Below are positions 6,799 to 9,535 of a stretch of 9,535 nt of DNA, piece after piece. This DNA is from a candidate division CSSED10-310 bacterium (lineage in GTDB: Bacteria; CSSED10-310; JAFGJC01). The number at the start of each line of letters is the position of its first letter. Within the stretch, counting starts at the first letter, position 1. Location of the stretch: assembly GCA_016929305.1 (NCBI GenBank), contig JAFGJC010000166.1, forward strand, positions 1 through 9,535, read 5' to 3'. Under the pieces are notes generated by a model. The model was not told where the DNA came from, did not search any database, and saw only the letters and a list, made by a program, of their open reading frames with translations. The position numbers and the translations under genes were made by a program.

Positions 6799-8123
6799 AG
6801 AAGAAACAGAAACAACTACTCGATCTGGCCGAATCACTGGTTTCCTACGGCCGGAAAAAAGGAGCTGACGAGGTTCAGGTTCGCGTGAGCGACGGCAGCG
6901 ATTTCTCTGTCGATGTACGCGAAGGCAAGATCGAAAAGCTCGAGGAAGCCAGCGAAAGGGATCTTTCCCTGAAGGTCATTGTCGACCAGAAAACTGCTTC
7001 TGCGACTTCGTCCGATCTCACCAAGGAAACACTTCACCATCTTGTTGATAATGGTATTGCACGCGCCAGAGTCTCCAGTGCGGATCCGTTTGCCGGACTG
7101 CCTGAGAAAGAAGAAGTACAGGTCAAGGCTGAGGACCTTCGGATTTATGATCCCAAGATTATTGAACTCTCTCCCGAGAAAAAAATTGAAGCAGCCAAAC
7201 AGACAGAAGCCATCTGTCTGACCGAGAAAAGGGTGCGAAAATCACACGGTGCCGGTTTCGGTACCTATCACGGCACACTGGCTCTTGCCAACTCAAACGG
7301 ATTCAGCGGTGTGTACGACCGGACTTCCTGCTCCTGCGGTGTCTATCTCCAGTCCGGTGAAGGCGATAATCTGTTTGACGACGGCTGGGATGATTTCTCC
7401 CGAAATCTCGACGATCTTCTGTCCCCAGAAGCCATTGCCCAAAAGGCCGTTCACCGGGTGACGCGCCTCATTGGTGCCCGAAAAATCGAAACCCAGAAAG
7501 TACCGGTAGTTCTGGAGCCGTATATGACCGGGTCGATTCTGCGCTTTTTATATGACTGCGTCAAGGGAAGCAACATCTATATGAAACGCTCTTTTCTCGT
7601 GGACAAACTCGGAGAAACCGTCGGCAATGAACATATCAACGTTATCGACAACGGCCTGATTCCCGGCGGACCTTCCTCCAAACCGTTTGACAGAGAAGGC
7701 GTTCCCGTTAGAAAGACCGTGGTTTTTGAAAAAGGCGTCCTAAAAAGCTATCTGCTCGACACCTATTCGGCTAGAAAACTCAACCTGAAATCCACAGGCA
7801 ACCGTGCCGGCGCCAACAATCTCTATCTCGAATCAGGCAACGATACACCAGAAGCCATTATTAAATCCGTGGACAAAGGACTGCTTCTGGTCGATACAAT
7901 CGGCCAGGGAGAAGAAACCACCAGCGGCGATATTTCAAAAGGCGCATTCGGTCTATGGATAGAAAACGGCGAACTCGTCTATCCGGTTGCCGAAATTACG
8001 ATTTCAGGCAATCTTGGTGAGATGCTCAAGCAGATAGAAATGGTCGGCAATGATCTGGAATTCAAACGCTCCATCACCGGACCGACCATTAAGATCTCCG
8101 AGATGACGATTGGTGGGAAATAA
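6795..8123 (+). CDS. pmbA: PmbA/TldE-family subunit of TldD/TldE metallopeptidase
   Basis: This 442-residue protein is close in length to E. coli PmbA/TldE (450). It belongs to the same superfamily as the upstream protein but has no HExxxH: the corresponding region is around VVLEPYMTGSILRFLYD (238-254), as expected for the non-catalytic TldE subunit. The C-terminal half carries family-typical stretches, including TGNRAGANNLYLESG (334-348), GDISKGAFGLWIENGELVYP (378-397), and SEMTIGGK at the end, paralleling the KMTVGGRA end of the TldD-like protein. It is predicted to pair with that protein and help form the substrate cavity. Its N-terminus (MKKKQKQLLDLAESL) has neither a Sec nor a twin-arginine signal, unlike its partner. 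The gene overlaps the upstream stop by four bases. GC content is about 55% in a sampled line, the richest part of the window. The pairing is established for the family and inferred here. Confidence 0.92.
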   Translation: MKKKQKQLLDLAESLVSYGRKKGADEVQVRVSDGSDFSVDVREGKIEKLEEASERDLSLKVIVDQKTASATSSDLTKETLHHLVDNGIARARVSSADPFAGLPEKEEVQVKAEDLRIYDPKIIELSPEKKIEAAKQTEAICLTEKRVRKSHGAGFGTYHGTLALANSNGFSGVYDRTSCSCGVYLQSGEGDNLFDDGWDDFSRNLDDLLSPEAIAQKAVHRVTRLIGARKIETQKVPVVLEPYMTGSILRFLYDCVKGSNIYMKRSFLVDKLGETVGNEHINVIDNGLIPGGPSSKPFDREGVPVRKTVVFEKGVLKSYLLDTYSARKLNLKSTGNRAGANNLYLESGNDTPEAIIKSVDKGLLLVDTIGQGEETTSGDISKGAFGLWIENGELVYPVAEITISGNLGEMLKQIEMVGNDLEFKRSITGPTIKISEMTIGGK

Positions 8124-8140
8124 GACTATCGTTAATGAAT

Positions 8141-8236
8141 AGGAGTGTGGTGTCATTCCCCGTATCAAATACGGGACAAGCCCGACCCGATCGGGGTATT
8201 TTAGCTTGAGCGGAGCGAAAAATCCAGGGGTGTGGT
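8141..8236 (+). repeat. Pair of 11-base direct repeats (AGGRGTGTGGT)
   Basis: AGGAGTGTGGT (8141-8151) and AGGGGTGTGGT (8226-8236) differ at one base. The first abuts the left end of the palindromic element and the second lies inside it. This suggests the element is modular, with each copy followed by a GGAATGAC-related hairpin arm. The function is unknown. Confidence 0.5.
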
Positions 8237-8280
8237 AGTGAAAGAAACTGGATTCCCGCTAAAAGATTGCGGGAATGACA
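8151..8280. repeat. Palindrome-rich intergenic repeat element (MITE/REP-like)
   Basis: About 130 bases are bounded by a perfect 10-bp inverted repeat, TGTCATTCCC (8151-8160) and GGGAATGACA (8271-8280). Nested inside are CCCGTAT/ATACGGG (8159-8165/8169-8175, loop CAA), the palindrome CCCGATCGGG (8186-8195), AATCCAG/CTGGATT (8221-8227/8248-8254), and ATTCCCGC/GCGGGAAT (8252-8259/8269-8276). Elements beginning GTCATTCCCG and containing GGGAATCCAG-like words are dispersed repeats in many bacterial genomes, and this looks like one. It sits 27 bases after the pmbA stop, where its hairpins could also end or stabilise the transcript. It contains no transposase gene. Copy number cannot be judged from one window. 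Confidence 0.75.
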
Positions 8281-8413
8281 AGTGTAAGTATCATTAACAC
8301 TCGATCTTCACTTTTAATTCTGGGACTATATCAAAAACCTGAAATAATGAATATTTATCATTCCGGCATTCACCTGTATGACCGTTCATACAGCTTCTTC
8401 AGGACTGAAAAAG

Positions 8414-8782
8414 ATGAAATCAAAAAAAGACATCAAAAGAGAATACAAAGAACGAAAAAAACAGGCTGGCGTCTTCCAGGTAAAGAATATAGCGAACAAT
8501 AAAGTACTACTTGGAAGCAGCCTGAACCTTGACGGTCCATTGAATAGTCACAAATTCATGCTTACAATAGGATCGCATCGAAACAAAGTGCTTCAGCATG
8601 ATTGGAATGAATACGGCCCCGATAAGTTTATCTTTGAAATTTTAGAAGTCGTAAAGGTAAAAAATGATCCAAACTTCAATTTAGACGATGAATTAACACT
8701 GCTCGAGCAGATCTGGCTCGAGGAACTTAAACCTTTTGGCGAGAGAGGGTACAATATCAACAAAAACATACGGCAGGTATAA
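8414..8782 (+). CDS. Small GIY-YIG-like nuclease-fold protein
   Basis: This is a 122-residue protein from the ATG at 8414. That start has AGGA at 8401-8404 nine bases upstream and gives an N-terminus (MKSKKDIKREYKERKK) similar to the small GIY-YIG relatives I recall. A longer reading from 8378 adds 12 residues without a better ribosome site. The fold is suggested by AGVFQVKN (18-25) in the GIY position, KVLLGSSLNLDG (30-41) in the YIG position, GSHRNKVLQHDWNEYG (53-68), FIFEILE (72-78), E98 in LLEQIWLEEL and GYNINKN (112-118). Both signature tyrosines are replaced (F21 and L32), and no obvious arginine sits in the usual helix (NSHKF, 44-48). Glu98 and Asn114 are candidate retained residues. 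Nuclease activity is therefore doubtful. The cellular role of this small family is unknown to me. It lies 133 bp after the palindromic element and 166 bp before the next gene, so it is probably transcribed alone. Confidence 0.75.
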   Translation: MKSKKDIKREYKERKKQAGVFQVKNIANNKVLLGSSLNLDGPLNSHKFMLTIGSHRNKVLQHDWNEYGPDKFIFEILEVVKVKNDPNFNLDDELTLLEQIWLEELKPFGERGYNINKNIRQV

Positions 8783-8867
8783 TTTGGGAAATCTCAAATG
8801 CTCTCACTTCTCTCTACTCTTCAAGATGTTCTTCACCTTGTCGATATATTATCGAACAGGATATTTT

Positions 8868-8888
8868 TCACTAAAAAATAGTGATTTT
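8868..8888 (+). terminator. Weak candidate intrinsic terminator
   Basis: A 6-bp stem TCACTA/TAGTGA with an AAAAA loop is followed by TTTT (8885-8888). It lies 85 bases after the GIY-YIG-like stop. The stem is short and has only two G-C pairs, so it could equally be an operator for the downstream gene. Confidence 0.3.
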
Positions 8889-8908
8889 CATCAATCAGCT
8901 TATTATAT

Positions 8909-8949
8909 TGATCAACAACAAAGCACAGAACAAAGGAGGATGATCAACA
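8909..8949 (+). repeat. Direct repeats TGATCAACA around the Shine-Dalgarno site
   Basis: TGATCAACA occurs at 8909-8917 and 8941-8949, the second ending on the first base of the start codon. Each contains the palindrome TGATCA, and the first is within TTGATCAA. The 32-base spacing is about three helical turns, so a protein bound at both could control the gene. This is inference from position only. Confidence 0.4.
8932..8939 (+). promoter_or_regulatory. Strong Shine-Dalgarno site for the gene starting at 8949
   Basis: AAAGGAGG lies nine bases before the ATG at 8949, a near-perfect match to the 16S rRNA tail. It fixes the start of the exported protein and puts the signal peptide at its N-terminus. 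Confidence 0.85.
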
Positions 8950-9535
8950 TGTACAGAAAAGTAAAATTATTGACAACAATGATTGTTATCAGCATCTTGT
9001 TCGTTTCATTGGCTCAGACCCAGGAACCAGAACCATGTGTCAAGAAACAGGGAGGCATGGGATACTCCATATTTGGAAACAGTACAATTGACATTGCCAA
9101 TCTGAACACAAAACTAAAAAGCAAGGGATATACGACGCTTCCAAAAAACTATTTCTGCGTGGGAGGCGGCGGACACAGCATTATCAATAAACGATGGATT
9201 ATTGGCGGAGAGGCCTATTCTCTGCTGGGAAACGACGTAACGGGTGGTAATTTCAAAGGTTCGACCTATATCTTTCAGGGATTTGCCAATTTCGGATATA
9301 TCGTATTTTCCACAAAAGCATTGAGCGTTTATCCGCTCCTTGGACTCGGCGGCGGAACGATAAAATTAACTTTCTCCGAAAAAAATGCCTCGTATTCTTT
9401 CGATGACATTCTAACAGATCCCAAACGAGGCACCACGCTTACGGCAGGCGGTTTTCTGATCAATCTGGCGCTGGGCGTGGATTACTATTTAAAATTGGGT
9501 GAAAACGAGGAAGGAAGCGGCGGATTTCTTTTGGG
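8949..9535 (+). CDS. Exported, probably outer-membrane beta-barrel protein (3' end beyond window)
   Basis: The reading frame stays open for 195 codons to the window edge; the protein is incomplete. It starts MYRKVKLLTTMIVISILFVS and continues LAQTQ: a basic n-region, a hydrophobic core and a plausible signal peptidase I site after Ala22 (SLA, then QTQ). The mature part is rich in glycine and aromatic residues with alternating strands, for example YFCVGGGGHSIINKRWIIGG, then TYIFQGFANFGYIVF, VYPLLGLGGGTIKL and LTAGGFLINLALGVDYYLKL. This pattern is usual for small outer-membrane barrels that carry a GLGGG-type turn. No specific family is recognised. Cys30 and Cys75 (approximate count) might pair in the periplasm. 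A strong Shine-Dalgarno site suggests good expression. The leader contains repeated palindromes, so regulated transcription is possible. Confidence 0.8.
   Translation, partial: MYRKVKLLTTMIVISILFVSLAQTQEPEPCVKKQGGMGYSIFGNSTIDIANLNTKLKSKGYTTLPKNYFCVGGGGHSIINKRWIIGGEAYSLLGNDVTGGNFKGSTYIFQGFANFGYIVFSTKALSVYPLLGLGGGTIKLTFSEKNASYSFDDILTDPKRGTTLTAGGFLINLALGVDYYLKLGENEEGSGGFLL

Larger units (their letters stand above)
8783..8948 (+). other. Leader region of the 8949 gene with several small inverted repeats
   Basis: This 166-base AT-rich stretch is non-coding as far as I can see. It holds an inverted repeat TCGATA/TATCGA (8841-8855, loop TAT), a second TCACTA/TAGTGA (8868-8884), and a third ATCAAT/ATTGAT (8890-8895/8907-8912). 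The 9-base word TGATCAACA occurs twice (8909-8917 and 8941-8949). A weak promoter reading is TTGTCG (8838-8843), an 18-base spacer and TATTTT (8862-8867); I do not rely on it. The arrangement may combine a terminator for the GIY-YIG-like gene with operator sites for the next gene. Confidence 0.5.

Noticed and set aside
8141..8280. CRISPR array
   Set aside because: Only two 11-base direct repeats are present, with no regular spacers and no cas genes.
8378..8413. Extension of the GIY-YIG-like protein to an upstream ATG
   Set aside because: The extra 12 residues have no family support and a weaker ribosome site than the ATG at 8414.
8275..8502. Plus-strand frame of 75 codons running from the repeat into the GIY-YIG-like gene
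   Set aside because: It begins within the palindromic element, overlaps the conserved gene in another frame and has no recognisable features.

Overview
The window comes from a bacterial chromosome, most likely a Gram-negative one. The last gene starts with a Sec-type signal peptide followed by a glycine- and aromatic-rich, probably beta-barrel, region. There is also a twin-arginine exported protein and an EpmA-type lysyl ligase. I cannot assign a phylum. The scattered palindromic repeats (GTCATTCCC...GGGAATGAC and AAATCCGAAAT...ATTTCGGATTT types) and the gene mix would fit a deltaproteobacterial or FCB/candidate-phylum lineage, but that is impression and not proof.

Layout. (1) Positions 1-69 hold a tRNA-Arg(CCT) gene on the minus strand, cut by the window edge. 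A 133-bp AT-rich divergent promoter region follows. (2) Positions 203-4950 hold three closely spaced plus-strand genes (gaps 11 and 30 bp), probably one operon: a large membrane protein with an internal spermidine-synthase-like methyltransferase-fold domain, an M20-family metallohydrolase, and an EpmA/GenX-type lysyl-tRNA-synthetase-like ligase. (3) A 321-bp AT-rich gap (4951-5271) contains a degenerate inverted-repeat element and a possible operator. (4) Positions 5272-8123 hold a translationally coupled tldD-pmbA pair with strong Shine-Dalgarno sites; the TldD protein carries a twin-arginine signal and the PmbA partner does not. (5) A palindrome-rich repeat element of about 130 bp (8151-8280) follows. 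(6) Then comes a small GIY-YIG-like protein gene (8414-8782). (7) A 166-bp leader with several small inverted repeats precedes the start of an exported, probably outer-membrane protein gene (8949 to the window end).

How they fit together. The TldD/PmbA pair is the best understood unit, a two-subunit metallopeptidase acting on unfolded or modified peptides. The upstream operon joins three enzymes that recognise amino, amine or lysine-like substrates, but no shared pathway is proven. Base composition rises clearly across the window. Sampled 60-base lines are about 30% GC in the first gene and about 55% in pmbA, and the rise also occurs inside the epmA-like gene. The first operon lacks convincing Shine-Dalgarno sites while the later block has textbook ones, which suggests that the two blocks have different histories.

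I found no clear evidence for a wholly new system. The most unusual points are the exported/unexported TldD-PmbA pair, the membrane-embedded spermidine-synthase-like protein whose usual catalytic aspartate appears replaced, and a GIY-YIG-like protein lacking both signature tyrosines next to a palindromic repeat element.
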